DNA from: Natronosalvus rutilus | Lineage (GTDB): Archaea > Halobacteriota > Halobacteria > Halobacteriales > Natrialbaceae | Assembly: GCF_024204665.1 (NCBI RefSeq) | Contig: NZ_CP100355.1 | Span: 1,469,451 to 1,533,450 of the forward strand | Direction: 5' to 3' | DNA: 64,000 bases | Shown: one piece after another, positions 52,829-61,255 of the stretch | Layout of the letters: each line of letters starts with the position of its first letter | Numbering within the stretch: position 1 is the stretch's first letter | Program-made: the position numbers and the translations under genes | Notes under the pieces: generated by a model | What the model was told of the DNA's origin: nothing | Databases searched by the model: none | Seen by the model: the letters and a program-made list of their open reading frames with translations, nothing else

Positions 52829-54193
52829 CTAAACGCCTTGCGTTCCTGGCATTCCCCGGTCGGTCGTCGGCCGGTTCACCAACTCGAACCGAGCGTCATC
52901 ACGGTTCGTTCCGGTGTCCTGATCGACGTACTCGACGGTCACCTCGATCTGGCGGCCCGTCCGATCCTCGAGCGCGTCCTCGAGGGCGGCGACGAGGTTT
53001 GGATAGCTGACACCGTCGGGGCGACGAACCACGGCGGTCACCTCGTACGACGTGGCCAGGTCGCCCCCAGCGAACTCCGTTCGAAGGCCGACGAGCTCGA
53101 GCTGGTCGTACTCGGGGTCGTCGAGGACGGTCCGAACCTCCTCGTTGACGTCGTTCTCGAAGGTGACGTGGTGAAAGAGGACGCCGCCGGCGAGCAGGCA
53201 GACGAGCGAGAGGACGAGTACGGCGGGGACGATCGCACTGAGGCGGGCGCGGGTCAGGTTCTGACTCAGATCACCTGGAACCCAGTCGCCGGGCCGGTAG
53301 CCGAGGTACCAGAAGACGGCGAGGCCGGAGAGGACGATGGACGCGGCGTTGATCGTGAGCAGGACGAACGCCCCGGCCGCGACCAGGGGCGCGTTCCAGG
53401 CCAGGCCGATGCCGACGGCTGCCGCGGCGGGGATGAGCGCCGCGGCGATCATGACGCCGACAAGCGAGACGGGCAGGGCGGTCGCGAGCCCGAACGCGCC
53501 CGCGGCACCGGCGCAGATGCCGATAATCAGCGAGAGGAGGTCGGGCGAGATGCGGGTGCTCACCTGGTGGATGGCCGTAATCTCGATGGTCGAGGGGACG
53601 ATCCCGCCCGAGCGAATGAGCCAGGCGAACGCGAACGCGCCGGCCATCGCGGCCACCAGTCCGCCGACGAGCGAGGTGATGCCGCTGACGATCATGCCGC
53701 GGTCGTTGAGCACCATCCCGACGGTGCCGGTCAGCGCGGCACTCACTTGCGGGGCGATGACCATCGACCCCACGACGATGGCCGGCGAATCGAGCAGGAG
53801 GCCGGCCGTCGCCACGATCGCGCTCAGGAGCGTCATCGCGTAGTAGGTGAGGCGGTTCGGCGTCATGTTCAGCGCCCGCGTTCGAATCTCCTCGTAGAAG
53901 ATGCTGTCGTCGGACTCGCTCCCGCTGACGAAGCGCTCCTCGAGGGACTCGAGGCCCGGCGTTCGCGCCGTCTCGATCGAACTGACGACGATGAACTCGT
54001 CGTCGACGCCGGCGTCCTCGAGCGTCCCGAGGACCTCCTCGACGGCCTGCGTGGGCAACGGAAACTGGACGATGACGCTGTCTTCCCCGTCGGTGTTCTC
54101 CCGGAGGGTCACGTAGTCGATTCCCTCGGTGTCGAGCGCGAACAGCACGTCGTCCCGAACGGCGGAGGGGACGAGCGCCTGTATCAATCGCAT
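52829..54193 (-). CDS. TIGR00341/DUF389 membrane protein
   Basis: From the ATG at 54193 (MRLIQALVPSAVRDDVLFAL) the protein has 454 residues. A soluble ACT-like N-terminal part (1-75) precedes about six membrane helices (about 115-330). These include the family phrase AIVVGSMVIAPQVSAALTGTVGMVL, and the C-terminus is soluble. The family is widespread in haloarchaea without known function; transport is usually assumed. The first ATG at 54208 adds five residues and is less likely. Confidence 0.85.
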   Translation of the reverse strand: MRLIQALVPSAVRDDVLFALDTEGIDYVTLRENTDGEDSVIVQFPLPTQAVEEVLGTLEDAGVDDEFIVVSSIETARTPGLESLEERFVSGSESDDSIFYEEIRTRALNMTPNRLTYYAMTLLSAIVATAGLLLDSPAIVVGSMVIAPQVSAALTGTVGMVLNDRGMIVSGITSLVGGLVAAMAGAFAFAWLIRSGGIVPSTIEITAIHQVSTRISPDLLSLIIGICAGAAGAFGLATALPVSLVGVMIAAALIPAAAAVGIGLAWNAPLVAAGAFVLLTINAASIVLSGLAVFWYLGYRPGDWVPGDLSQNLTRARLSAIVPAVLVLSLVCLLAGGVLFHHVTFENDVNEEVRTVLDDPEYDQLELVGLRTEFAGGDLATSYEVTAVVRRPDGVSYPNLVAALEDALEDRTGRQIEVTVEYVDQDTGTNRDDARFELVNRPTTDRGMPGTQGV

Positions 54194-54320
54194 CGCCGGC
54201 GATACCACGGCCCTCTAGTTACGTCTTTATCGACCTGACAGTCGCTGTGAACGGACCGTCCGCACTCGATGACGGTGGCGATGACGATGAGTTTACGGCC
54301 GTTCCCGTTGACCATCGCGT

Positions 54321-54605
54321 ATGCCCGCTGATCTCGAGGAGAAGACCGATCGCTACGGGACCTTGCTGGCGGAGGCGCTCGGGGCGGCGACCGTCGCGCC
54401 GCCGGAGGGAACCCCGATGGCCGAGGCTGCCGCGGAGTGTGACGAAATGGCTCGGTCGTACCTTGAGGACGGTCGCCACTTCCGGGAGGAAGACGACCTG
54501 GTGAACGCGCTCGCGGCGTTCTCGTACGGACACGCCTGGCTCGATGCCGGGGCTCGGATCGGACTGTTCGATGTGCCGACCGAGGGGCACCTCTTTACCG
54601 TCTGA
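54321..54605 (+). CDS. DUF357 family protein
   Basis: This 94-residue all-helical protein matches DUF357: MARSYLEDGRHFREEDDLVNALAAFSYGHAWLDAGARIGL, where the paired helices recall a TPR-like or MIT-like hairpin. The function is unknown; it is conserved in archaea. It lies directly upstream of the tfb promoter, on the same strand but likely separate because of the strong promoter after it. Confidence 0.87.
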   Translation: MPADLEEKTDRYGTLLAEALGAATVAPPEGTPMAEAAAECDEMARSYLEDGRHFREEDDLVNALAAFSYGHAWLDAGARIGLFDVPTEGHLFTV

Positions 54606-54690
54606 CGGCGCCGGCGGTCTCCCGCTCGACGCCCGATACTCAACGAACGATCATGTACTAACCGAAACGTACATAACTACTCGCGTGACT

Positions 54691-54720
54691 CTTTATAAAG
54701 AAGGCAAAAGCTTTATATGC
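54691..54720 (+). promoter_or_regulatory. tfb promoter with two TATA-like boxes and a palindrome
   Basis: CTTTATAAAG (54691-54700) and CTTTATATGC (54711-54720) are both good TATA boxes 20 bases apart. The second sits in GGCAAAAGCTTTATATGCC, an imperfect palindrome (54703-54721), a possible operator. The leader to the ATG at 54812 would be about 65-95 nt. Confidence 0.55.
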
Positions 54721-54811
54721 CTTTCGCCCTTACCGTATGTTAGCTGGAGCGTCCGGGTTTTCTTCTGGTACCCCCCCACCCGGGAGCTCTGAGTAACTGA
54801 GTCGATACACC

Positions 54812-55777
54812 ATGACAGATACGACAATTCGAACCTACAGTGGCGAGACACAGCGGGAACAGGAGCCACGGGCCAGCGAGGACGAGCAGTGCCCCGAGTG
54901 CGGCGGCCGACTGGTCTCGGACAGCGAGCACGCGGAGACGGTGTGTTCGGAGTGTGGCCTGGTCGTCGAGGAAGACGAGATCGACCGCGGGCCCGAGTGG
55001 CGCGCGTTCGACTCCGCCGAGAAGGACAAGAAGTCCCGCGTCGGCGCGCCGACGACCAAGATGATGCACGACCAGGGCCTGTCGACCAACATCGGCTGGC
55101 AGGACAAGGACGCCTACGGGCGCTCGCTCTCGAGCCGCCAGCGCCAGAAGATGCAGCGCCTGCGCACCTGGAACGAGCGCTTCCGCACCCGGGACAGCAA
55201 GGAGCGCAACCTCAAGCAGGCTCTCGGCGAGATCGACCGCATGGCGAGCGCGCTCGGCCTCCCGGAGAACGTCCGCGAGACCGCCAGCGTGATCTACCGG
55301 CGGGCGCTCGACGAGGACCTGCTCCCGGGACGCTCGATCGAGGGTGTCGCGACCTCGGCGCTGTACGCCGCCGCGCGACAGGCCGGGACGCCGCGCAGCC
55401 TCGACGAGATCGCCGCCGTCAGCCGCGTCGACCGGATGGAGCTCACCCGGACCTACCGCTACATCGTCCGCCAGCTCAACCTCGAGATCAAGCCGGCCGA
55501 TCCCGAGAGCTACGTCCCGCGGTTCATCAGCGACCTGGACCTCTCGGACGAAACCGAGCGCCGGGCACGCGACCTGCTCGAGTCGGCTCGCAAGGAGGGC
55601 GTCCACAGTGGCAAGTCGCCGGTCGGCCTCGCGGCCGCGTCGGTGTACGCTGCGGCCCTGCTGACCAACGAGAAGGTCACCCAGAACGACGTCAGCGAGG
55701 TCGCGAGCATCTCCGAAGTCACCATCCGAAACCGATACAAGGAGTTGCTCGAGGCCAGCGACACGATGACGGTATAA
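54812..55777 (+). CDS. tfb: Transcription initiation factor TFB
   Basis: The 321-residue protein has an N-terminal zinc ribbon (C27, C30, C45, C48; CPECGGR...CSECGLV) and the B-finger/linker region GPEWRAFDSAEKDKKSRVGAPTT. Two cyclin-like repeats cover about 115-215 and 220-318, each ending in a recognition helix such as NDVSEVASISEVTIRNRYKELL. It bridges TBP-bound promoters and RNA polymerase. Haloarchaea carry several tfb paralogues with different promoter preference; which one this is cannot be told here. Confidence 0.95.
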   Translation: MTDTTIRTYSGETQREQEPRASEDEQCPECGGRLVSDSEHAETVCSECGLVVEEDEIDRGPEWRAFDSAEKDKKSRVGAPTTKMMHDQGLSTNIGWQDKDAYGRSLSSRQRQKMQRLRTWNERFRTRDSKERNLKQALGEIDRMASALGLPENVRETASVIYRRALDEDLLPGRSIEGVATSALYAAARQAGTPRSLDEIAAVSRVDRMELTRTYRYIVRQLNLEIKPADPESYVPRFISDLDLSDETERRARDLLESARKEGVHSGKSPVGLAAASVYAAALLTNEKVTQNDVSEVASISEVTIRNRYKELLEASDTMTV

Positions 55778-55874
55778 AGTCGGTCGACGACCGTATCCAC
55801 AGTCTCGGTGTCGATCGACTCATCGTTTCAACTGCGCGGTAACGTTTTTGACGGTGGGTGTGTATTGCCATAGC

Positions 55875-56054
55875 ATGGTCGAAACGACTGTCCAACTCGT
55901 CTGCCCTGAATGCGTCAAAGAATGGCAACTTACGCCGGCGGAATTGCCCGACTCCACCTCGATGTTTCACTGTCCTAACTGCCACGCCTCCCGGCGAATG
56001 GCCGAATTTACCCGGACGGACCGCGATCTGCGAACGTTGAAACAACTCGGGTGA
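55875..56054 (+). CDS. DUF7836-type small zinc ribbon
   Basis: From the ATG at 55875 the protein has 59 residues with C10/C13 (CPEC) and C33/C36 (CPNC), then HASRRMAEFTRTDRDLRTLKQL. This is the short haloarchaeal zinc-ribbon family of unknown function. It lies close after tfb, with an AT-rich start region (GCGGTAACGTTTTTGAC) suggesting its own promoter. A solo insertion-element end begins five bases after its stop. Confidence 0.82.
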   Translation: MVETTVQLVCPECVKEWQLTPAELPDSTSMFHCPNCHASRRMAEFTRTDRDLRTLKQLG

Positions 56055-56058
56055 CTAC

Positions 56059-56103
56059 TCCCACGACTGAAGTCGTGGGCTTTCTCCTTGACTTTGTGTA
56101 ACG
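56059..56103. repeat. Solo IS200/IS605-type end (hairpin plus conserved flank)
   Basis: CCCACGAC and GTCGTGGG form an 8-bp stem with loop TGAA, followed by CTTTCTCCTTGACTTTGTGT and AACG. It equals the left end of the tnpB element at 6151-6195 in 41 of 45 bases. No tnpB or right end is near, so it is a relic, or a small element moved in trans. Confidence 0.7.
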
Positions 56104-56587
56104 GCTGCGGTCCGGTCGCGGATCCTTTTTTCGAGCGCACCTGTGCAGAGCGCCGCGTCTCGAAGGGGTGAACGAGGACTCGATGCTCGAGTTCGAGTAC
56201 GATCTTGATGGTCGGTCGATCGGAACGCGACCGTGAGGCGGTTTTTCGACTCCGGTCATCGATCGGTTTGCTCGGGCGCCGACTCGACGTCAGCGAGCGC
56301 CAGATTCCGTCGTCCGTGTCAATTACTACGCCCCCAACTGGCGACCAGTTTGGGCCGCGCAGCCAAAGCCGATCCGCGTCCCCCGGGAAACCTCGTTGGA
56401 TTCCGTCAGAAATCACAGATTACACCGTTCAAAATCCCGTTAGGCCGATCCTTCCGAGGTGTTTTTGCCGATCGATTTCCCTTCGAGATGGTCTCGAACG
56501 GCGAAATTTCGTTCAATCGTTACCTGGAGCGTGTTAACGAGACTCAAGATAATAATATAACCCTGCAGTGGGTATGATTGCATGGTT
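56104..56587. other. Intergenic region between zinc ribbon and UPF0058 gene
   Basis: I see no gene on either strand. The right side holds the UPF0058 promoter, with AATAATATAACC about 30 nt before the ATG at 56588, so that message is probably leaderless. Confidence 0.5.
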
Positions 56588-56824
56588 ATGAAGAAACAAG
56601 AGCTCATTCACCTTCACGGCCTTCTTGCCGAAGTATCGAACCACTGTGCCAACTGGGAGGACTGTTCGGTTTCGCTCGACGAGTACGAGTCTCTTGGGAT
56701 TCGACCGACATCAATCCACAAATCGAAAACCGATCACAAAGCTGCTGTTTTTGCGCTGGCTGGGGGAATTACGCAACCGATGCGAGAGGGGGAGGCGGAA
56801 GCCGTCGCAGCCACGGCCGACTGA
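56588..56824 (+). CDS. UPF0058 family protein
   Basis: The product has 78 residues from the ATG at 56588, which matches the family start MKKQELIHLHGLLAEV; two codons more are possible. HKSKTDHKAAVFALAGGI near the end is also diagnostic. These small proteins are conserved in haloarchaea and methanogens without known role. The stretch between (NHCANWEDCSVSLDEYESLGI) has two cysteines. Confidence 0.88.
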   Translation: MKKQELIHLHGLLAEVSNHCANWEDCSVSLDEYESLGIRPTSIHKSKTDHKAAVFALAGGITQPMREGEAEAVAATAD

Positions 56825-56883
56825 GTTTCCTGCGATACCCTAGTCCACGACACTGCCAACTGGAAAGACTGTCTCTATCTGAT

Positions 56884-56908
56884 GTTCGATTTCGACTTCA
56901 AATCGAAC
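56884..56908. repeat. Perfect 9-bp inverted repeat after the UPF0058 gene
   Basis: GTTCGATTT and AAATCGAAC surround a seven-base loop. It lies 60 nt after the stop codon; a T run is absent, so a terminator is uncertain. Confidence 0.4.
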
Positions 56909-57052
56909 TCTCCGCCTCGCTTCGCATTCTACTCCACGAATCCGTACTTCGACCGCTCTCGAGCAATGGATAGTTCCTGCCCTCACTCGAGATGCACGCT
57001 GGCTCCGGATTCGTGCGATGACTGGTCGATTACTGCGTCCGGTGCGTAATCG

Positions 57053-57583
57053 TTACTCGAGCAAATCTTCGAATTCGGGGAGGACGTCGTCGTCGTCCGT
57101 CTCGCCACCCGCGTCTTCGTTGGGAGTCTCGTCGTCTCGAGCCGACTCGTCGGTCGACGTTTCGTTGTCGCTGTCGTCGTCCACGTCACTATCGTTGTCC
57201 GCGTCGCTGTTGTCGTCCGTGTAGCTGTCGTCGTCTTCGTCCTCGTCGTCCTCGAGCACCGTCACCGAGAGCACCTCCAGCGGGATGTTCTCGAGGCGCT
57301 GGCCGATCTCTTTGCGAGCGATGCGGGAGGCGTGTTCCTCGCGTTCGACGTTGAAAACGGTCATCTCGAGCTCGAGGGCGACGAGGGCCTCGTCGGCGGC
57401 GATGAAAGCGGGCGGCAGTTCCTCGCCGCCGGGGGAGGTGCGCTCGCCCATGTTGATCTCGACGTAGTTCAGGTCAGGGTTCAGCATCTCGCCCGTTTTC
57501 GAGATGGCGATACGGATTGCCTCGTCCTCCGTCTCGACGTCGAACACCGGCACGGCAGCTTCGACGACAACCCTGCAGTGCAT
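57053..57583 (-). CDS. UPF0212 (DUF555) family protein with an acidic extension
   Basis: The first 112 residues match the family closely: MHCRVVVEAAVPVFDVETED, IAISKTGEMLNPDLNYVEI and ERTSPGGEELPPAFIAADEAL. Relatives have about 110-130 residues. Here about 50 Asp/Ser/Asn/Glu-rich residues are inserted before the common end VLPEFEDLLE, giving 176 in total. The function is unknown. The insert is coded by GTC/GTT/GTCGTC-like simple sequence and may vary in length. Confidence 0.88.
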   Translation of the reverse strand: MHCRVVVEAAVPVFDVETEDEAIRIAISKTGEMLNPDLNYVEINMGERTSPGGEELPPAFIAADEALVALELEMTVFNVEREEHASRIARKEIGQRLENIPLEVLSVTVLEDDEDEDDDSYTDDNSDADNDSDVDDDSDNETSTDESARDDETPNEDAGGETDDDDVLPEFEDLLE

Positions 57584-57589
57584 AGTGAG

Positions 57590-57748
57590 CTATTGTATCG
57601 CATTCGGTATGAAGGTTCGCCCGTAGTGGGCCACAGGCGTCGGTCTCGCTATCACTGTCGGATTTTCGAACCAGGCCAAAATCAGAAGGCCCATACCCGC
57701 ACCCACGAAGGCCACGACGAGAGCGATGGCGACAGCCACTGTCAGCGA
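57590..57748 (-). CDS. Possible small one-span membrane protein
   Basis: A minus-strand frame directly upstream of the UPF0212 gene codes for VSLTVAVAIALVVAFVGAGMG, a single membrane helix, and a 27-residue tail ending IPNAIQ. A GTG at 57748 would start it inside the Ogg gene by 23 bases. Composition suits a real small membrane protein, but no motif is known and the overlap is a warning. Confidence 0.3.
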   Translation of the reverse strand, partial: SLTVAVAIALVVAFVGAGMGLLILAWFENPTVIARPTPVAHYGRTFIPNAIQ

Positions 57749-58637
57749 CACGATTGCCGTCGAAGCCCTCTCGGGCGGGTTCGATCTGTACCTCACCCTC
57801 GAGAGCGGGCAGAGCTACCTCTGGACGCGAAGCGACGGCGAGATGTACACGGACCGTCGAGCGCCCGAGGCGTGGTACCGGACCGTCGTCGACGGCGTCC
57901 CGATCCAGGTGCGTCAGCCCGATGGTTCCGGCGGCGACCTGGAGTGGCAATCGACGGCTGACGCCGACCCGCTCGTCCGCGAACTGTTGCGTCTCGAGGA
58001 CGACCTCGAGGCGATCGCCGCGGACGCGCCCGACGATCCGTTGGTCCAGGCGGCGTACGCGGCCCACGATGGGATGCGACTGGTCGACGACCCGCCCTTC
58101 GGGACCCTGATCTCGTTCATCTGCTCGGCGCAGATGCGCGTTGGACGCATTCACGGCATGGTCTCGACGCTCGCGAGGGAGTACGGCGACGCCTACGCGC
58201 TCGCCGGCGAGACCGTCTACGCCTTCCCGACGCCCGAACAGCTCGCGACCGCCACCGAGGCCGACCTCCGGGACCTTCGCCTGGGGTATCGCGCCCCCTA
58301 CGTCCAGCGCACGGCCGAGATGGTCGCAGACGGCGAGGCCCGTCCCGAGGACGCCCGCGAACTCGAGTACGAAGCCGCTCGCGAGCACCTCACGCGGTTC
58401 GTCGGCGTCGGCGACAAGGTGGCCGACTGCGTCCTGCTCTTCTCGCTAGGGTTCGACGAGGCCGTCCCCCTCGACACGTGGATCAGGAGCGCCATCGCGG
58501 AGTACTACCCCGATTGCGACCAGGGATCGTACGCCGAGACGTCTCGGGCGATCCGCGAACGACTCGGTGGGCGGTACGCGGGGTACGCCCAGACGTACCT
58601 CTTCCACCACCTGCGAACGGGTGCCGTCGACGCGTAG
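57726..58637 (+). CDS. ogg: 8-oxoguanine DNA glycosylase (OGG1-type HhH-GPD)
   Basis: This 303-residue protein has the OGG1 arrangement: an N-terminal beta domain with GGFDLYLTLESGQSYLWTRSDG, then helices with FISFICSAQ-like TLISFICSAQMRVGRIHGMV, and the helix-hairpin-helix FVGVGDKVADCVLLFSLGF. K231 is the Schiff-base lysine and D250 in PLDTWIR the catalytic aspartate. It removes 8-oxoguanine opposite C and nicks the backbone. ATG start; monocistronic. Adjacent genes are unrelated in function. Confidence 0.92.
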   Translation: MATATVSDTIAVEALSGGFDLYLTLESGQSYLWTRSDGEMYTDRRAPEAWYRTVVDGVPIQVRQPDGSGGDLEWQSTADADPLVRELLRLEDDLEAIAADAPDDPLVQAAYAAHDGMRLVDDPPFGTLISFICSAQMRVGRIHGMVSTLAREYGDAYALAGETVYAFPTPEQLATATEADLRDLRLGYRAPYVQRTAEMVADGEARPEDARELEYEAAREHLTRFVGVGDKVADCVLLFSLGFDEAVPLDTWIRSAIAEYYPDCDQGSYAETSRAIRERLGGRYAGYAQTYLFHHLRTGAVDA

Positions 58638-58735
58638 CGGTTCACGAGAAATTCGGCTCGCGACCAATTCGGTCCCTCGAGCTGGCGATTACGCTCGACA
58701 CGAGCGGTGACACTGCCGTCTCGAGGTGCTGGCCG

Positions 58736-59269
58736 TCAGTGGGCCGGCTCTTCGGCCGGCGCGACCATGTCCTCGATTCGCAGAATCAGGATGTTGTTCG
58801 TGTCGTCCTTGCCGTCGAGTTCTCCCTCGATGACCAGTTTCGACAGGGGCGTCGGCCCGACAGTGACGCTGTCGCCCTCGTGGATGTCGCCGGTCGACCC
58901 CTGGACGTGGATCTCGGCCCGGCAGAGTTCCGGGTGGTGGACGCTCGAGAGGTCGATCTCCTCGACGATCATGCCCTCGATCGGGGTGCCCTCGTGGGTG
59001 AGCGGGACGGCCGCTGGCTCGTCCATCTGCTGGATCTCGAGGGCCTCGAAGGCGGCCGCAGTTGGCTTGTAGCCGCCTTTGGGGCCAGGTACGCCCTCGA
59101 CCAGCTGAAGGGCCTTCAGACTCTGCATCTGGTTGCGGATGGTTCCCGGGTTGCGGTCGACCTGTTCAGCGATGTCCTCACCCTTGATCGCATCTTCGTC
59201 CTCGGAGTGAAGATTGGTGAGCGCGCGCAAAATTTTCTTTTGGCTCGGGGTAAGCTCGATTGATGACAT
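58736..59269 (-). CDS. Rrf2-like winged-helix transcription regulator
   Basis: The 177-residue protein starts with a winged helix (about 5-75): LTPSQKKILRALTNLH, GEDIAEQVDRNPGTIRNQMQSLKALQLVEGVPGPKGGYKPT. The last phrase matches the Rrf2-type wing. The second half (about 85-165) is a beta-rich domain with GDIHEGDSVTVGPTPLSKLVIEGEL, probably a ligand or dimer unit. No cysteine cluster for iron-sulfur binding is seen. Targets are unknown. Confidence 0.82.
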   Translation of the reverse strand: MSSIELTPSQKKILRALTNLHSEDEDAIKGEDIAEQVDRNPGTIRNQMQSLKALQLVEGVPGPKGGYKPTAAAFEALEIQQMDEPAAVPLTHEGTPIEGMIVEEIDLSSVHHPELCRAEIHVQGSTGDIHEGDSVTVGPTPLSKLVIEGELDGKDDTNNILILRIEDMVAPAEEPAH

Positions 59270-59391
59270 GGTGAATCCTTGGTAATTGATTTGCTTAAAG
59301 CCGATGGTCAGGTACGGTTTCGATCGCTATCTCATATTCTTCACAACCGTAGTAATCAATTCCGCTTCCTGTCCGACGATTCGTCGACGGA

Positions 59392-60078
59392 TTACGACCG
59401 GGCGTCCACCGGCGTCGCGACGCGAACGTGACGGGCCACCTCTTGTGGGAGCGAGACCTGGGTTTCGGTATCCGCTGGCTCGAGCGGCCGCGCGGTCACC
59501 ATCCCGAAGGGGGCGACCTCGACGATCTCGAGTTCGACGCCGGGCTCGACGCCGTGGTCGGCCAGGTACGAGAGAATCTCGGGGTCGTGATCGGCGACCT
59601 CGCGGACGACGACGCGGTCGCCCGCCTCGAACGCCGAGATGGCGTCGCCGGTCGGCGTCTCCGGTGCCTCGAGGTCGGCGCTCGGGATGGGGGCGCCGTG
59701 GGGGTCGACGTCGGGGTCGTCGAGGGCGGCGGCGACTTTGGCCTCGAAGTCCTCGCTGATGTGGTGCTCGAGGCGGTCGGCCTCCGCGTGGACCTCCGAC
59801 CAGTCGTAGTCGAGGTGCTCGGTCAGGTAAGCCTCGAGCAGTCGGTGGTGGCGGATCACCTCGAGGGCAACGGTCTCGCCCTCCGGGGTGAGGACCACGC
59901 CACGGTACTTCTCGCGGTCGACGAGGCCGCGCTCCTCGAGTTTCGAGAGCATGCTGGTGACGGTCGGCGAGGTGACCTCCAGCGCCTCGGCGATGGCGGA
60001 GGTCTTGACCCGCTCGTCGCGTCCCGCCTGGAGCTGGTAGATCGCCTTGAGGTAGTCTTCCATGACGTCACTCAGCAT
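59392..60078 (-). CDS. DtxR/SirR-type metal-dependent repressor
   Basis: From the ATG at 60078 (MLSDVMEDYLKAIYQLQ) the protein has 228 residues: a winged helix (1-70; ALEVTSPTVTSMLSKLEERGLV), a dimerisation and metal domain (70-140; HHRLLEAYLTEHLDYDWSEVHAEADRLEHHIS with the usual His, Glu and Asp ligands), and an SH3-like FeoA domain at the end (FEAGDRVVVREVADHDPEIL). It should repress metal uptake genes when Fe2+ or Mn2+ is plentiful. No metal transporter lies in the window. Confidence 0.92.
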   Translation of the reverse strand: MLSDVMEDYLKAIYQLQAGRDERVKTSAIAEALEVTSPTVTSMLSKLEERGLVDREKYRGVVLTPEGETVALEVIRHHRLLEAYLTEHLDYDWSEVHAEADRLEHHISEDFEAKVAAALDDPDVDPHGAPIPSADLEAPETPTGDAISAFEAGDRVVVREVADHDPEILSYLADHGVEPGVELEIVEVAPFGMVTARPLEPADTETQVSLPQEVARHVRVATPVDARS

Positions 60079-60224
60079 CATCGTCCGAATTTAGGCGCGT
60101 CTATTCCTAAAGGTTCCGACGATCGAATCTGACCGCGAACGCCACGTATTCAGCGGTTTCGTGGAATGGGGTACTCGAATCCGAAATCGGGTCACTCTAA
60201 ACGTCGGGTGGAGAAACTCGAGGT

Positions 60225-61145
60225 ATGGACCGAGCTGTCCACGTTATCGGTGCACCGATGGACTACGGGGCCGACCGACGCGGCGTCGACATGGGAACCT
60301 CCGCGATCAGGTACGCGGGCCTCGCCGACGAACTCACGGACGCCGGCGTCGAGGTTCTCGACCAGGGCGACCTCCCTATGCCCCGCGCCGAGGAGCGCGA
60401 CCCCGACGCGAACCAGCCGGTCGATGGCAACGCCAAGTTCCTCCGCGAGGTCGAGGACGTGACCACGCGCGTCGCCAGTTCCGTCGCCGCGACCCTGGAG
60501 ACTGGCGCGTTCCCGCTCGTCCTCGGCGGCGACCACTCTATCGCCATCGGGTCGATGGGCGGCTCCTCCCGGGACGCCGATCTCGGCGTCGTCTGGTTCG
60601 ACGCCCACGCCGACCTCAACACGCCCGCGACCTCCCCGAGCGGGAACGTCCACGGGATGCCCCTGGCCGCGACGCTCGGTCACGGCATGTTCGACGGCCT
60701 CGAGTGGGCCCACGCCCCGCGGGTCCGCGAGGAATCGATCGCCTACGTCGGTCTCCGGAGCATCGACGAGCGCGAGCGCGAACTCGTTCGCGAGAGCGAG
60801 ATGACTGCGTTCACCATGTCCGACATCGACGAGCGGGGCATTACGGCGGTCGTCGAGGACGCCCTGGACGCGGCGACGGCAGGCACCGACGGCGTCCACG
60901 TCAGCCTCGACCTGGACTGGCTCGATCCCCGGACGGCCCCTGGCGTCGGGACTCCCGTCCGCGGTGGTGTCACCTACCGGGAGGCCCACTCGGCGCTCGA
61001 GACCGTCTACGAGCGCGACCAGGACAAGGGGATCCTCCGATCGATGGACGTCGTCGAGGTGAACCCGATCCTGGACGAGCAAAACGAGACGGCCGAGCTG
61101 GCCGCCGAACTGGCGGCGAGCGTCTTCGGGAAGCGGATTCTGTGA
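60225..61145 (+). CDS. rocF: Arginase
   Basis: The 306-residue ureohydrolase has all manganese motifs: LVLGGDHSIAIGS, VVWFDAHADLNTP, HVSLDLDWLDP and SMDVVEVNP. GNVHGMPLAATLGHG with the histidine of the arginase subgroup is also present. It cleaves arginine to ornithine and urea. Arginase rather than agmatinase is supported by SLDLDWLDPRTAPGVGTPVRGG and the length. The stop is followed by a 110-bp gap before NDH-2, so it is probably a single gene. Confidence 0.92.
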   Translation: MDRAVHVIGAPMDYGADRRGVDMGTSAIRYAGLADELTDAGVEVLDQGDLPMPRAEERDPDANQPVDGNAKFLREVEDVTTRVASSVAATLETGAFPLVLGGDHSIAIGSMGGSSRDADLGVVWFDAHADLNTPATSPSGNVHGMPLAATLGHGMFDGLEWAHAPRVREESIAYVGLRSIDERERELVRESEMTAFTMSDIDERGITAVVEDALDAATAGTDGVHVSLDLDWLDPRTAPGVGTPVRGGVTYREAHSALETVYERDQDKGILRSMDVVEVNPILDEQNETAELAAELAASVFGKRIL

Positions 61146-61255
61146 TCATATCGAATAATTGATTATTTCCGACGAGTTCTGATACATGCGAACGGTGCGC
61201 ACGCCTATCCGGGTTTCAACACCTTTGTATCGGTGTGATACGGAGGTTGGCGTAT

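Noticed and set aside
51578-54238. 886-codon plus-strand frame across the TrxB and DUF389 genes
   Set aside because: It spans two well-identified minus-strand genes and the gap between them; its composition is that of an antisense translation.
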